64,000 bases of DNA. It comes from Brugia malayi (lineage: Eukaryota > Nematoda > Chromadorea > Rhabditida > Onchocercidae). This document shows, piece by piece, positions 48,040 to 61,566 of this stretch. A program made the position numbers and the translations under genes. The stretch is from the NCBI RefSeq assembly GCF_000002995.4, contig NW_025062476.1, positions 12,088,501-12,152,500 of the forward strand, given 5' to 3'. The first letter of the stretch is position 1. Every line of letters starts with the position of its first letter. The notes under the pieces were generated by a model. The model saw only the letters and a program-made list of their open reading frames with translations. It did not search any database and was not told where the DNA came from.

Positions 48040-48606
48040 TCTAATGACACTTATTATCTTATCTAAGGCATTTCTTGTCTTACCTGAGGTATATATTATC
48101 CTACCCGAGTATTCCTTGTCTTACCTGAGGTATATATTATCCTACCCGAGTATTCCTTGTCTTACCTGAGGTATATACTATCCTACCCGAGTATTCCTTG
48201 TCTTACCTGAGGTATATATTATCCTACCCGAGTATTCCTTGTCTTACCTGAGGTATATATTATCCTACCCGAGTATTCCTTGTCTTACCTGAGGTATATA
48301 TATCCTACCCGAGTATTCCTTGTCTTACCTGAGGTATATATTATCCTACCCGAGTATTCCTTGTCTTACCTGAGGTATATACTATCCTACCCGAGTATTC
48401 CTTGTCTTACCTGAGGTATATATTATCCTACCCGAGTATTCCTTGTCTTACCTGAGGTATATACTATCCTACCCGAGTATTCCTTGTCTTACCTGAGGTA
48501 TATATTATCCTACCCGAGTATTCCTTGTCTTACCTGAGGTATATACTATCCTACCCGAGTATTCCTTGTCTTACCTGAGGTATATATTATCCTACCCGAG
48601 TATTTA
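48040..48606. repeat. 41-bp minisatellite, about 13 units, with a degenerate left flank
   Basis: The unit is TATTCCTTGTCTTACCTGAG followed by GTATATATTATCCTACCCGAG. Twelve near-identical copies follow one variant copy (GGCATTTCTTG...) at about 48068. In the right half the units alternate between ATTATCC and ACTATCC, indicating an 82-bp dimer spread. One unit near 48292 lacks 2 bp. The sequence from about 48025 contains looser relatives (TACCTAAGGCATCTAATG, TATCTAAGGCATTTC). On the minus strand every unit contains CTCAG|GTAAGAC, a strong 5' splice-site match. Confidence 0.95.
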
Positions 48607-48761
48607 TTGTCTCTTTTCCCCGCTTCTAATGGGGAATTATTGTATGAGATGTATGTACATATATGAGGCTAAAGAATAAAGTAAGCAAATAAACCAAAAG
48701 CAATACTTGAAACGGAAACCTCTGCAAATATAAGTCCACAGCTGTCTGCATCGATGGACAT

Positions 48762-48830
48762 ACACACACACACACACGGACAGACACAGACACGCACATA
48801 CACACAGACACCGACATACACATATGTATC
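48762..48830. repeat. (CA)n with CAGACA variants
   Basis: ACACACACACACACAC then GGACAGACACAGACACGCACA. About 150 bp past the 41-bp minisatellite. Confidence 0.9.
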
Positions 48831-49299
48831 CTTCCAATAATGGGCGCTAATTTAATGTGAGACAGGCAAAGCGATGAAGTAGCAATCATAATTATTCATT
48901 GAAGCACTACTCTTTCCCTTTGTGGTTGTTGGATTTGGATTAATAAATGTAAACAGAGGAATGAATGCTTTTTCAGTTGCTATTAATTATGGATGGATTA
49001 GTATAACAGAAAGGTTAAAGGTCTTTCTTTTAATTTTTAACTTTAAAAAATTTTTTCACAACGATTCTACATTTCATCATTATTTGTAATAGTTAAATTT
49101 AATACTTTTAATTTATTAACAAATAATAGATGATGATTTGTAATAAAATAAAAACATTTTTAATTTGTAAAAAAAGAAAATTTATGACCATTTAAAAGAG
49201 AAAATTTTTTGATTATATTTAAAATTAAAAAATTTTATTTCAACTAGAATGTATGTTTACATTAGTTGAATTGAAATATCCAATGTTTAGTATTTGAAA

Positions 49300-49330
<31 letters not shown>

Positions 49331-49539
49331 TGCTTTTAAGTAATTTAATTATTAGCAAAAAATATTTTTATTTAATGACAATTTAAAATTAATATTATGA
49401 ATTAAAAATTTTTCCTTTTTAAGGAAACAATAGTTGGATTTTAAAATTTAAACTTGATTTTGAATTGTATTTGTAGAGAAATCTAATAAATGGACATAAA
49501 AAAAAAAAAAAAAGACTAATAATCAATCTTATTCCTATT

Positions 49540-49885
49540 TAAAAATGTAATAATCTTCTTGGTTTATATTTACAATTTTTCACACTGAACAATTTAAATT
49601 TCGATATTGAGCATTTCATTTGACCTGGTTTAGTTTAGAATTGACCTTTCCATCCACTCTCTTCAATTAAATTAATTGGATTAGGGCGGAATGTTTACAA
49701 ATTTATTAATCTATACTAAAAATGAAATAATATTCTAGTTTATCTTTGCAAATTTTCAAATTGAACAATTTAAATTTCAATAATTGAATTTTGGTATATT
49801 AATTGACCTGGTTTAGTTAAAAAATTGATCATTTCATTCTTTTCAATTTGAATTAATCGGATTAGAGGCGAAATAATTAAAATTA
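49540..49885. repeat. Old direct duplication, about 170-bp unit
   Basis: Shared landmarks in order, first copy then second: GTTTATATTTACAATTTT / GTTTATCTTTGCAAATTTT; GAACAATTTAAATTTC in both; TTGACCTGGTTTAGTT in both; TCTTCAATTAAATTAATTGG / TTTTCAATTTGAATTAATCGG; GGATTAGGGCGGAA / GGATTAGAGGCGAAA. Offset is about 175-180 bp. Function unknown. Confidence 0.75.
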
Positions 49886-51113
49886 ATTAATATTTTATTT
49901 CTATCTCATACGCGAATATTTTTTTTTTAATTTAAATTATTAACACAATTAATTTGTAGTATTATTAATAATCATTAATTAAAGTGATATTTGATTAAAA
50001 TATTTTATTTTTGATTTTATTTTTGGGTTTTGCCTACCAATTATTTCATCTATTCCGGCCAATATTCTAAATTTAAAACCATATGCATATTTCTATTTTT
50101 CCTTTCCACTTAATTATCATTTGTCAACTTACACCAATAATTGTTATCACCCAAATCATTTAGTTAATAATGATAAAAATTACATATTTAATTAAATTTA
50201 TATCTATCTAATCAAAATAATTATAAATATTACACATTAAAAGGTTATTAAAAAAGTAAAATTCTGTCAATTAATGATTTGTATTCTATAATTTAATTGT
50301 ATAAATTATTTTAATACTATTATTTCACAGTAATAAAATTACATTTAATTAAATTTATTTTTATTGTTATTAATAATTTCTAAAGGTAATAGTTTCTTCC
50401 TAAATTTTTGATAAAAAAAAAAAAACAAATAATGCGTTTTTGTTTTATTTATTTTTCTTTTTATAAATTAAACAATTATTTTTATTATTATGAAATAAAC
50501 ATTTGTTCTGTGCTAAATCATAATGATTAGATAAAAGATATACAAGTTATGATTGAAAAATAAAATTTGATATGATTACTTTTTTTTTTTTTAAAATTTC
50601 ATCTTGGATTTGTCAATCAATTTTAATATTTAAATTCTAAATGTTTATTATTTATGACACTTTTTTTTAAAAAAAAAGGTGGTAGATAATGATATCATGA
50701 CAATTACTAAGTGATAATAATTTGGATATTGTTGCAAACTTTAGAATTACAATTATTATCAATGAATGTTATCATTATCATTAAACATACATATCTTTTT
50801 TTAATATTATCATTGTTATACCACCAAACACAATAATAATTATTTATTAAAATTGCTATGAAATGGAGCGTTAAATTTTTTTTTTAAAGAAATGTTAATA
50901 ATTAAGAGATTCGCTCAAAATTTATGAAAACCAACAAATAAGCTGTGATAAATGTTGAAAAGAAAAATGAATCGATTATGAGAAAAAAAGAAAATAAATA
51001 ATACCAAAATTTTTAAATTATTTATTTGGTATTTTGATAAAGTTGAAAAATTCACTCAAAATTTATGAAATTCAGCATGATGTAACAAATTTTTATGAAA
51101 AGTAAAATAAAAA

Positions 51114-51260
51114 AAAAAAAAAAAAAAATGAATGTTATAAAGTTACTCTATTAAAATTTCCATTAAATTAATTAAAAAAAAAAAAAAAAATTGAATAGTA
51201 TAAAATTTCATTAAAAAAAAAAAAAAAAAAAAACAAAAAAAAAAAAAAATTACAATTTGA
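51114..51260. repeat. Cluster of poly-A runs
   Basis: Four A-runs of 12-20 nt within about 150 bp, separated by short ATT/AAATT spacers. May include assembly-length uncertainty. Confidence 0.85.
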
Positions 51261-52699
51261 AAAAATCAATAAACAAAAAAGTAAATTATTGTTATTTAAT
51301 CTTTCAAATGAAATTTTTTTTTTTTTAATATTCCTTTGGGATAATTTATTGTTGAATGAATAAGCATTGCAAATGAATTTAGTCAAATAGATGTCTTCTA
51401 TTTAAAATATATATTGAAAAATTTCTATTTAACTATTACATATATGGAAATATACTTTTTTTTAAAACTTTTTTTTTAAAAAAAAGAATTTCAAAATTCA
51501 ATTTCAGAATTCAATTTCAAAAAAAAAAAGAATTTATATTCAAAAGCCTTTTTATCCTGTTAAATTCAAATAGTTATGTTAATTTAAATATAAATATATA
51601 TATTATTTATTTATTTATTTATTTGAAATCAATTTAAATTAAAATTTGGTACTAAAATATATAAAAGAAAAAAAAATTTTAAATTTTCAATAAATTTATT
51701 GATTAGTAAGAAATGGAAATTTTTTTTTGTTTTAATATATATTTTATTTAATGATAGATTTGAATCGAAAGCATTGTATTATCTATCTTTTATATCATTT
51801 TTATTTGTTTTCTACATTTCGCTCCTTTTTATTTTTTATTTTTATTTCATTTATATATTTATTTTGCAATAAAATGAAGCAATGTTTTAATTTTAAAATA
51901 AAATATTCACAAAGTTTGGTAATTAGTTGTTTATATTTGATTAATTAGAAATTCTTTTTTTTTAAAAAAAACAAAAAAAGAAAACACTTAATAAATAATT
52001 ATTACTTTTACATTTATTATTTTTTCAGAAAAAAAATTTTTTTTTCAAAAAAAAAATGGGACAAAATGTGAAACAAATATAATTTTACAATAAAAAGAAA
52101 ATGGCATTTACTGTCATTTAATAATAATTATTATTCGTAGTATCATTTAGAATTAAAAAATAAATATAGGAAAATTTATTAATATTATTCTCTAAATCTC
52201 TTAAAAAAATTTTTTTTCTTTTAAATTAAAAATTATTTTTATGAGAAGAATAAATGGAGAGGATGATATCGTTTTTTTTTTTGAATTTTAAAATTAAATA
52301 AACTCTTAAAGATTAATTTAATTGGAGTACTAATAAAAAAAGAAAAAATGATAAAAAGTTTGAAAGTAATCAAAAAGAAGAAAGAAGAAAAATTTTTTTA
52401 TCTTTTCAATCGTTTCACATCAAAATTTATTCATTCGCTTTCTTATGTTTATAATTCAAAAAAAAAAAAAAAAAAAAGAAAACGAAAACGAAAAAAAAAG
52501 GAAAGAAAGAAAAGTAAAGATAAATTGTTGTGAAACTTTGATAAAATAAAAATTATAATATATGGTAAGAAAAAGATAAGACTGATTAGATTCAAAAATT
52601 AACAGCAAAATTTTAAAACAAAAAAAAAAATCGATGAATTGATTGGAAGAAGTATAATTTGAAAATGTAAAGTAAATAATAAATACAAATAAAGTAACT

Positions 52700-52935
52700 G
52701 CGATAATGCTATCATTATTAATGTCATTCACAGATATTGTCATTATCATTAATTACCATTATAATACATTTTATTATCATTATAATATATTACATTATCA
52801 TCATTAATTATCATTATAATATATTATCACTATTAATTATCATTACAGTATATTATATTATCATTATTAATGTCATTCACTGATATTGCTGTTATCATTA
52901 TTATCATCATAATACATTGTTTTATCATTATTAAT
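52700..52935. repeat. Degenerate ATTATCATT-type repeats
   Basis: Imperfect copies of a motif of about 45-50 bp built from ATTATCATTA, TAATATATTA and TCATTCACAGATATTG-like words (the last at about 52723 and 52872). Confidence 0.75.
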
Positions 52936-53034
52936 GTTATTTACAGATATAAATATATTCAATTGATCTGTATTTAAGTAGTTGATAATGATCAATTTTA
53001 AATGAAATATAGATATTTAAGACAAATATGAATG

Positions 53035-53130
53035 ATATAATAATAAATGACGAAGTATAAAATAAATAATAAATATCAATAAAATAAATAATAAATATCA
53101 ATAAAGTAAACAATAAATATCAATAAAGTA
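53035..53130. repeat. Short tandem repeat AATAAATATCAATAAA(G)T
   Basis: Four copies of AATAATAAATATCAATAAA-like sequence at about 22-24 bp spacing. Confidence 0.85.
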
Positions 53131-53257
53131 AATAGCCCTAATAATTTTCATTTGCTATGTCGTTTTCAATAAATTTGAATATAATTTGAGGATGAAATCA
53201 TAATCTAAGTATAATTCTGCTTTGTTAAATTTGACAAAAGAATGAACACAATGCAAA

Positions 53258-53280
53258 TGAATGAATGAATGAATGAATGC
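53258..53280. repeat. (AATG)n microsatellite
   Basis: AATGAATGAATGAATGAATG. Intergenic. Confidence 0.9.
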
Positions 53281-53322
53281 TTAATGAAGAATTTTAAAAT
53301 GAAGGAATGAAATCTGAGAAAG

Positions 53323-53366
53323 AATCTCCCTCCCTCTCTCTCCCTCTCTCTTTCCCTTTCTCATTC
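53323..53366. repeat. CT-rich tract
   Basis: CTCCCTCCCTCTCTCTCCCT and continuing pyrimidines for about 45 bp. Confidence 0.85.
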
Positions 53367-54527
53367 CTTTTTTTTTCATTTTATCTCATTAATAATTCTA
53401 CAATACTAATTTCTATACAATATTAAATTTAAATTTTTTCATAAATTTAATTATGAATTTGTATGAATTAGTACTGAAACATTGCTTATTAGAATTGATA
53501 AGTAATACTAAAAGTAATAACTTCTAATTAAATTATTAATTATTTAAGTTAATAATATATTAAATTATTAATAAGCATTGGTATTACTGAATTTATTTAA
53601 TTTATAAGGAAAAAGCATTATATTGTGCTATATCATAAAAATATGAAATCATTTATTAAATTTAAATTTTAACTACTTTTTATCAAATCTTAGTTGGTAT
53701 CATTTGTGAAAATAATTGAAACAAAAGAATGAGAAATTTGAATACTTAAATATAACTAAAAATATAGGAGAAAGTAAAATTATTAATTTATCAAGAAATG
53801 AATTTAAAAATATTTTAAAAAATTTTCATTTTAAAAAATAAAAATAATTGATTTCAAAATATGTTGAAAAATTTAAAATAAAATTTGTATTTCATATAAG
53901 CCATTAGTAGCTAAAATTCATGAAATGATTGATTTGAAAGTGACAAATATAAAAATATATCACAGATTTTTGAAGCATTTCGACGACAGTTGCCGATTTC
54001 TTATCAGTTGCATATATCATTTGCTTTAGTTTGAAACAAATAATTTATTTTTTTTTTTTTATTCTTCAGTTTAAAAGATAAAATTTTGTTAACAATTCTT
54101 TTTTTTTTCTTTTTTTAGTTACCTATTAATGCAAACATTGTGCTTATCCAATTAATAAATATTAGTAAAAAATCAAAAATACTTCTGATAGCTAATCATT
54201 GATTAGTTAGCTTATCATTAGATTCAATTAATATTGATAACAATGATTATATGCATGAGATATTAATAATGATAAAATGATGATAAAATGATAGTAAATA
54301 ATAATAACAATAAGTAAATAAATAAATAATAAATGATAGCACTGATAAACATGGCAGTAATCTAAAATCTCAATTCAAAATTGAAATTCCAGAAGAAATT
54401 TTTGATTCAAATCCATTTTTTTATAGTTAATTTTGTTTATCTCCAATTTTTCCCTTTTCCCCCTTTTCTTTTACCTTTCTATCTTCAGTGTTTCTCGAAT
54501 TCTCTAATTTTTGCTACCTTTCTTTCA

Positions 54528-54554
54528 CCTCTCTCTCTCTCTCTCTCTCTCTTT
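54528..54554. repeat. (CT)n microsatellite
   Basis: An uninterrupted CT run of about 12 repeats, within a pyrimidine-rich stretch that begins near 54445. Confidence 0.9.
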
Positions 54555-55163
54555 CCATACCTCTCATATATAGCTCATTAACATTCAGATATCTCTTCGA
54601 AATGAAATTCCAATAATTAATGATTCCAAAAATTTTCTAATTTCAAAAAGAAAAATTTTTTAAATTAATAGTTCAAAAAAAAAAAAAAAAAACGAAAAAA
54701 AAAATTAAAAAATATTACAAAATATTCGCTGCAATTTGTTCATAATTAATTATATCATTTTGAACTATTATAATTTAATCGAATTTTTCTCTATTATATT
54801 GCTCAATTTGATAAAAAATTTATTAATTTAATTAAAATTAATCAATTTTATATCTAATTTTATTAAAATTAATAATTCTTTAATTCCAATATTTATATGC
54901 TTGAATACATCAATAAATTTCTCATTTAATTAATTATATAATTATCTAATGCTATTACTAAAATTAATTAATTATAGAATTTCTTTAAAAATTTAATAAA
55001 GTGTATAAAATTCAAAATTTAGTATCGGAATGAAATTAAATTGAAATATTATTCATCCGAAATTGGAATTCATGCTACTGCTAACCGTTAATCATTTCTC
55101 TTTTACGCTATCCGACGATAGTGATCGCCTCATTTCATCCAATTAATCTCATCAATCAAATTT

Positions 55164-55240
55164 AGAAAAAAAAAAAGGGAAGGAGAGAGAGAGAGAGAGA
55201 GGGAGAGAGGGAAAGAAAGAAAGAGAAAGAGAAAAAAAAA
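55164..55240. repeat. GA-rich tract
   Basis: GGAAGGAGAGAGAGAGAGAG, then GGGAGAGAGGGAAAGAAAG and AAAGAGAAAG; about 75 bp of uninterrupted purines. Confidence 0.9.
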
Positions 55241-57374
55241 GTCTGAATTTTGTTGGCATTAGTTAAAGAAATTTTCGTCGATGCATTAAAAATTCACTTA
55301 TGTCCCAATTTTATTCCTCGTAAAAATTAAACAAATATATGTATTTGGAAGAAAAAAAAAAAAAAAAAAACATTTTTGTATATTGAATTTTATTTTTAAT
55401 CTTATACTAATTTGAAAATTTTACATATAAAATAAAAAGTATTAAAGTAATTAAATACATTAATTTAATTAAAATATTACAAGAAAATAAAAAATGAATT
55501 TTGGTAAAATATTTTACCTAACAATTAGTATTAATTGAATAAAACATTTTTATACATTGCATTTTATTTTCAATCTACACTAATTTGAAAATTTTCAATA
55601 TAAAATATTAAATATAAAAGTATTAATATAAAATATATATTAAAAAATATTAATATAAAATATATATATAAGTATTAAAATAATTGTATATCTTAATTTA
55701 GTAATCTATTATAACGGATGATGGATGAATTTTGTTCGAATATTTTGCTAGTAATTAGCTTTAATTAATTAAATTAAGGTATGCACATGTACAATTATTT
55801 TTAATTAAATGTTTTAAAATAGTAAACAAAATATTAGTGCATGACAAAATATTGATTAATTCATTTGATTATTTCTTGACTGAATTAAATAAATGGAAAT
55901 GATTGATTGCAATAAATAATAGCTGATCAACAATAAAAATCAGTCTATTATGTATCTATGAGAAATTTGATTAATTAATTAATTAATTAATTAGTGAGAC
56001 CAACGACTGATAACAAAGAGATAAGTAAAAATGAACAAAATGAAAGATTTGGTTAAAGATTAAAAATTAATGATAAAAAAATGATTGAATTTAAGAGAAT
56101 TTGCGAGAGGAAGAAAAAATACGAAAAAGATTTGATTATTGATTACAATGAAAATCTTTATGCTTTGATGTAAACATTACTTTAAAAAGTTAAAAATCCC
56201 AACTAATAGTCATAAGACTTATATTTACTACTATTTAGTTTACTATATGATAATATGATTGATAGACCTCTCTCTCTCTCTCTCTTATAAGCTTTTTTTG
56301 AAATTTTTAAATTTAAATCATTTATCATTTTAATTATTTACAAAGTATTACAGAGTTAAATTCATACTCTAATGGAACAAAAATAATTTGTTCATAGAGA
56401 TGGAAAAAAGAAAGATTTAATAATGAAATCAGATAGAAAAAAAAAAGAATTTTAAAATTATACTTTGGTTTATTTATTTCAATTCGATATTTTACAAATT
56501 TTTAGGATAAAAAATCTTTCTGAAATTTTTATAAATTTCAAAAGAAAAAAGAAAAAGTGGCAAAAACAAAAACCAAAAAGAAAACAAATGAATTTATTGT
56601 TTAATTTTTTTTAAAAAAATTTTAGAAATGATAAAAATTGGTCATACAATAAACTAAATTAATTTCTAAACATATAAACACTATCATTAGTTTCTAATTC
56701 ATTTGCATTTCTTGCAAAGACAATAAAATAAAACAAATAAAACAGCGAAAATTTTTGAAATTTTAAAAGATTATATTTGTTTACGAGTAAATTTATGGTT
56801 TGTTTGTAAAATTGTAAAATGAATTAGCAATTAGTGAAATTATTGACAATTTGCAAAGAATAGTAAACAAAGTATGAAACAATTCGGTCATTAAGCATAC
56901 AGTGCTAATCAAATATACAGAATGTAGATAGTAATTCAAATTTAAGTAAAAAGTAATCATAAAATGTACAATCAAATTACCTTTACTTTATTTACCTTAT
57001 GCTAATTTATCTTTATTAAAGTAAATCGTATGAATAGCAACTTCAAATAGTTTTAAAATAGTCTTAAAGTTTTTAAAACATATAAAATTCAAGTATTTTA
57101 TTTCAAGATATCATTTAGATGCAAATATGATTAAATAAATTAAATTTTAACTTTTTAAGATACAATGAAATTATTATATTTTTTCAGTCTAATAAAATTT
57201 ACACATTTAAAATATTAAATAATCCGTATAAAAATATATACTTTATATTTTAACATTACAATAATCAAACAATAATCAAATGCAAAAATTTTTTTTCTAA
57301 TTATCAGAATTTAAAGAATTAAATTATCATACGAATAAGAATTGTTTGATAATTTTTAAAATAAAAACATAGTT

Positions 57375-57865
57375 AGAAGGAAATAAATTCAGATTATAAA
57401 ATGCTTCAAAAAGATTAGGAAATTTCGATTTTCAATCATATGAATAACAATAAGTTATTTAAAAAAAAAATGTCATTTTTAATAAATCTAATTTAAATCT
57501 AATTTATTTGAAAATTTAATTCAAACTTTTTTCATTGATCACAATCAATTGTTGTTCCATTTTAATGCGAATTAAATTTTGCAAAATAGTTTCATTTTTT
57601 CATTGCAAAGGATATAAAATGCAAATTCAGATTACAGAATGTCTGAAAGAGTAATCTCTTTCAATTTCAATTTCAGGAATTTCAATTTTCAAGAATATGA
57701 ATGACAATAAGTTAATTAAAAAACAAAATGAAAAAAAAAAATCTAAGTTAAATCTAACTTAAATCTTTTTCATTTAAATTGATTTGAAAAAATCAAATTT
57801 AAACTTTTTTAATTAATCACAACCAATTGCTATTTCAATTTAACACAAAAAATATTAAAATGCAA
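57375..57865. repeat. Old direct duplication, about 230-bp unit
   Basis: First and second copy landmarks in order: CAGATTATAAAATGCTTCAA / CAGATTACAGAATGTCTGAA; ATATGAATAACAATAAGTTA / ATATGAATGACAATAAGTTA; TCAAACTTTTTTCATTGATC / TTAAACTTTTTTAATTAATC; ACAATCAATTGTTGTTCCAT / ACAACCAATTGCTATTTCAA. Diverged by substitutions and A-run changes; no gene in it. Confidence 0.75.
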
Positions 57866-59109
57866 ATTTGCGGCAAGATGAAAAAGAAAGGAGAAAAGTT
57901 ATTTTAAAAATGAGTAAATTAATATTGATTTGTCTCGATCAAAGTACAATCAACTATGAATCATTACTATTACGAATTTTTCAATTAATAAAGGTTTAAC
58001 AGACGAGGACAATGACCAGATAACATTGTGATATGAAATAATTATGATAATAACTGTCACATTTGTCAACTTATTGATAAATATTCACCTCTGCCAATGA
58101 ATCACATATATATAAACTTTTTATTTTTTATTAAATTTTTTTTTTTTTTTGAGATTAAATTTACAATTAATAAATTTATAATTCTTTCATTTTACTAAAA
58201 TTCATTTAAATTTTAATTATTCCATCATTTAAGTATTAAAAATTCTCTATGAAACACACGTCAAATAATAGTTTATAATAAAAATTACTTACAATAAAAT
58301 TGCTAATTGCTATTATAACTAAACAAGAAATAGTAATTATAAAAAATAAAAATTTAAATCAAAATTATGCATAAATCAATTAATTAATTAAATTACAAGC
58401 AATAATATATTGTAATGAAAAACTTTAATACACAATAATAAATTTAATACAATAAACATTTTAATGTATTATTAAAAATGAATGAGTAAAAATTTGTTAA
58501 AAAGTAAGTACTGCAATTTAATTTAATTGATAAAAATATTATGAAAGAAGAAATATTATGTTTTCATTAAAATTTGAGATGAAATATAATAGAATAAATG
58601 TTAGGATCGAATTATGGTAACTTACTCAAATTGAATTGGATTAATAGCTCAAAAGAAAAATATTACTTTTTAAATTAAAATTTTTGTAAACATATAATTT
58701 TTGCTTTCTTTGATCTTTACCTATTAAATTTTGATGTTTACTTTGTCTTTTTTTTTCATTCATTTTATTGAAATCATTTACAATATCATAGTTATTCATT
58801 TCTAATTTTAATAATTTTTAATTTTGTAATGAAAAATATTAATTGAATTTTTTATTGCAATATATTTCTTAACAAATATAATTTTTATATTTGAAAATAA
58901 TAAACAAACAAAAAAAAAAAAAAAAAAAAAAGTTGGTGAGAATTGCAATTCAATTCAAAATATTTCAATTCAAAACATTATTAAATAATTAATTAATTAT
59001 TAAAATAATTAATTAATTAATGAGCTCAATTAGCGTAAAATTTTCCACCTAATTTTTGGAATTATGTAATTTTATTTCAAATATGCATAAATGATTGGAA
59101 AAAATTTTC

Positions 59110-59600
59110 AAAATCCTCTGCGTCTCTGCTTTTAAACCTTCTTCCACCCTCTCTCCGCCTCTCCACTTTTCCACAAATCTCTTCAAATTCACAAAAAGCA
59201 TTGAGATGGGACTCTAAAAGCAGTAATAATACTAAATAGAATCGATTAGACTGCATCGTTCTCTCTTTCACTCATCTTTCTCTATCATCTCTCTTTCATT
59301 CACCTTTCTCTATCGTCTCTCTTTCACGTCATCTTTCTTCCATCCATCATCCTCTATTGTCTCTTCTTCAGCCCATCTCTCTCATCGTCTTTCTTTCTCG
59401 TCTACCTCCGTTATCTCTCTCATCCTCTTCCATCATCTTTCTTTTACTCCTCTCTCCTCATCTCTTGTCCACTCATTTTCTCATATCGTCTCTCTTCCAC
59501 TCATCCTCACCCATCATCTCTCTTTCACTCGTCTTTCCTCATCGTCTCTCTTCCACTCACTCTTCATCCTCTTCCACTCACTTCTCTACTAATCTCATAT
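59110..59600 (+). repeat. Long pyrimidine-rich (CT/TTTC/CATC) tract
   Basis: From about 59256 to 59596 the plus strand is almost entirely C, T and sparse A/G, built from decayed copies of a unit of about 26-30 bp (CATCGTCTCTCTTTCACTCA-like). A shorter pyrimidine block lies at 59114-59190. The Ser/Leu-rich open frame across it (59357-59707) is a by-product of the composition. Confidence 0.85.
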
Positions 59601-60284
59601 TTTCTCCAACTATTTACAATTCGAAATTGTTTATGCATGCGTTAAATTTGCTATTTCTAAATAATTTTTGCAAGAAATATTTGATTAAAAGCATGGAAGC
59701 GTTCTAATGAGTTTAATTTATTACTTTCATTCATTTTTCTTTCCTTTTTTTTTTTTTTTTTTTTGCTAAATAGAAAATTCATAGACTTTTGTTAATTAAT
59801 TGAATAAATTACTTTTGCATATATATGTAAAATGTAAGTAACATTTATCAGAAATATCTCAGAAATTTCCCTGAACAAATAAAGTAATACTTATTTGAAG
59901 CAATTTCTTATTTTTCTCTTCAATTTTCTTTTTATTTTCAAATAAATAATTGAAAGATAAAATGTGTAAAATGATGAATATTTGAAGTATATAAAGGCAA
60001 TTTGTATGGAGCGCTAGCTATTTCAGTATTCATTTAATATCAATTTTCATTTCTATTATTGTTTTTTTATTTCTTTGCTAAATTTATATTCTATTATCAT
60101 TTATGTTATATGTAATCTGAACTGCTAACTTCCTACATTTCAATTCATATAATTATACTAATATTAGTCTGAAATAGATTTTAATGTTAGCCAAATTTTC
60201 ATTCTTCATTCAATGCAATTCAGCAAATTACTTACTGCATAATAAGTTAATTTTTATATTTAATTTCTATCGTTTATTAATTTT

Positions 60285-60425
60285 TTTTTTTGCTATTTCT
60301 TTATTTCTATATTTATTTATTTATTTATATTTTGCAATTACGTTTAAGTTTTAGCCATTCATATTTGTATTTATTGCATTTATTTATTTATTTATTTATT
60401 TATCTATTTATTCATGTAGCATTCT
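60285..60425. repeat. (ATTT)n microsatellites
   Basis: Runs of TTATTTATTTATTTAT at about 60309-60330 and 60376-60412, within an ATTT-rich segment. Confidence 0.9.
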
Positions 60426-61207
60426 ATTTGTTTATTTACATTTCAAATCAGTCTGCAACGAAATAATTTACACAAAATTGTATTTAAAAATTGTACGGAA
60501 TTTTTTTTTTCCATTTTCTCCCTAATTTTTACTTAAATTAGCATTTTCGCAGTAATTACTAATTAGAATACATGTATATTTCTTAAACATGTGCAATTTA
60601 CAAGACAGTTATGATAGTATTGAAAGTAATAAATTAAAAATTGAATATTTATCAGATTGTAATTTTTGTTGTTTGTATTGTATAAGTCAAAAAAAAAAAC
60701 AAACAAACAAACAAGACAAAACAAAAAAAAAAAAACAAAAAAGGTTGATAAAAATGTAATACTTATTAATACTAACAATAAACAACCTTAATAATCTAAC
60801 ATTCATATTAAATTATTAATGTGAATTTGACAATTATCAGCTGTTTGTTCTTTGATATATTTACACGATTATTTTGTAAATATTAGAATTGAATTTTCAT
60901 CTCTTCACAATTGATTACATTGGAATTGGAAATGAATATTACAATTGAATTTTCACAAATTTAATTTCCATTAATTATATTTAAAAACAACCTGGAAGAT
61001 CAAAAAAAAAAAAAAAAAAATGAAAGGAAGCAATTAAAAAAATCAAAAAAAGAAGGAAAAATCTTTATTTTTTATATAAATTTAAAAAAACAGAAATCTT
61101 TTCATTTTCAAATTTTTAACAAACTTTTCTGATTCATTTTTTCTTTTATATTAAAATTGTTTGATAATATCAAACTGTTAAATATCACCTGATATGTTTT
61201 CTTGTGG

Positions 61208-61228
61208 ACATTTCTCTCTCTCTCCCCT

Positions 61229-61266
<38 letters not shown>
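61208..61266. repeat. (CT)n tract
   Basis: TCTCTCTCTCTCCCCTTCTT followed by about 15 CT repeats. Intergenic. Confidence 0.9.
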
Positions 61267-61427
61267 GTTTACATATATTGATTTGTAGTTTGAGTTAAAA
61301 AAGAAAAAAAAAAGCAAAAATAGCTTATTATTTTGATATTTTATCTAAGAATTCTTCTCATTCCTATGTTTTTTTTTTCCTTCCCCAAAAACTGTACCAA
61401 ATTTTTATGTTATCATCACAGCTGTGT

Positions 61428-61463
<36 letters not shown>

Positions 61464-61537
61464 ATTCAAAATATTGGGAATATTTTAGTCATAAAAGAAC
61501 GATAGTATGGTATTATTATTATTAAACAAATATTACT

Positions 61538-61566
61538 TGCATGCATGCATGCATGCATATATATAT
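61538..61566. repeat. (GCAT)n then (AT)n
   Basis: TGCATGCATGCATGCATGCA followed by TATATATATA; alternating purine/pyrimidine throughout. Confidence 0.9.

Noticed and set aside
48626..48889. Cys-rich minus-strand ORFs
   Set aside because: Produced by the (CA)n/CAGACA tract.
59357..59707. Ser/Leu-rich 116-codon ORF
   Set aside because: Composition of the pyrimidine tract; no start context, splice sites or recognisable domain.
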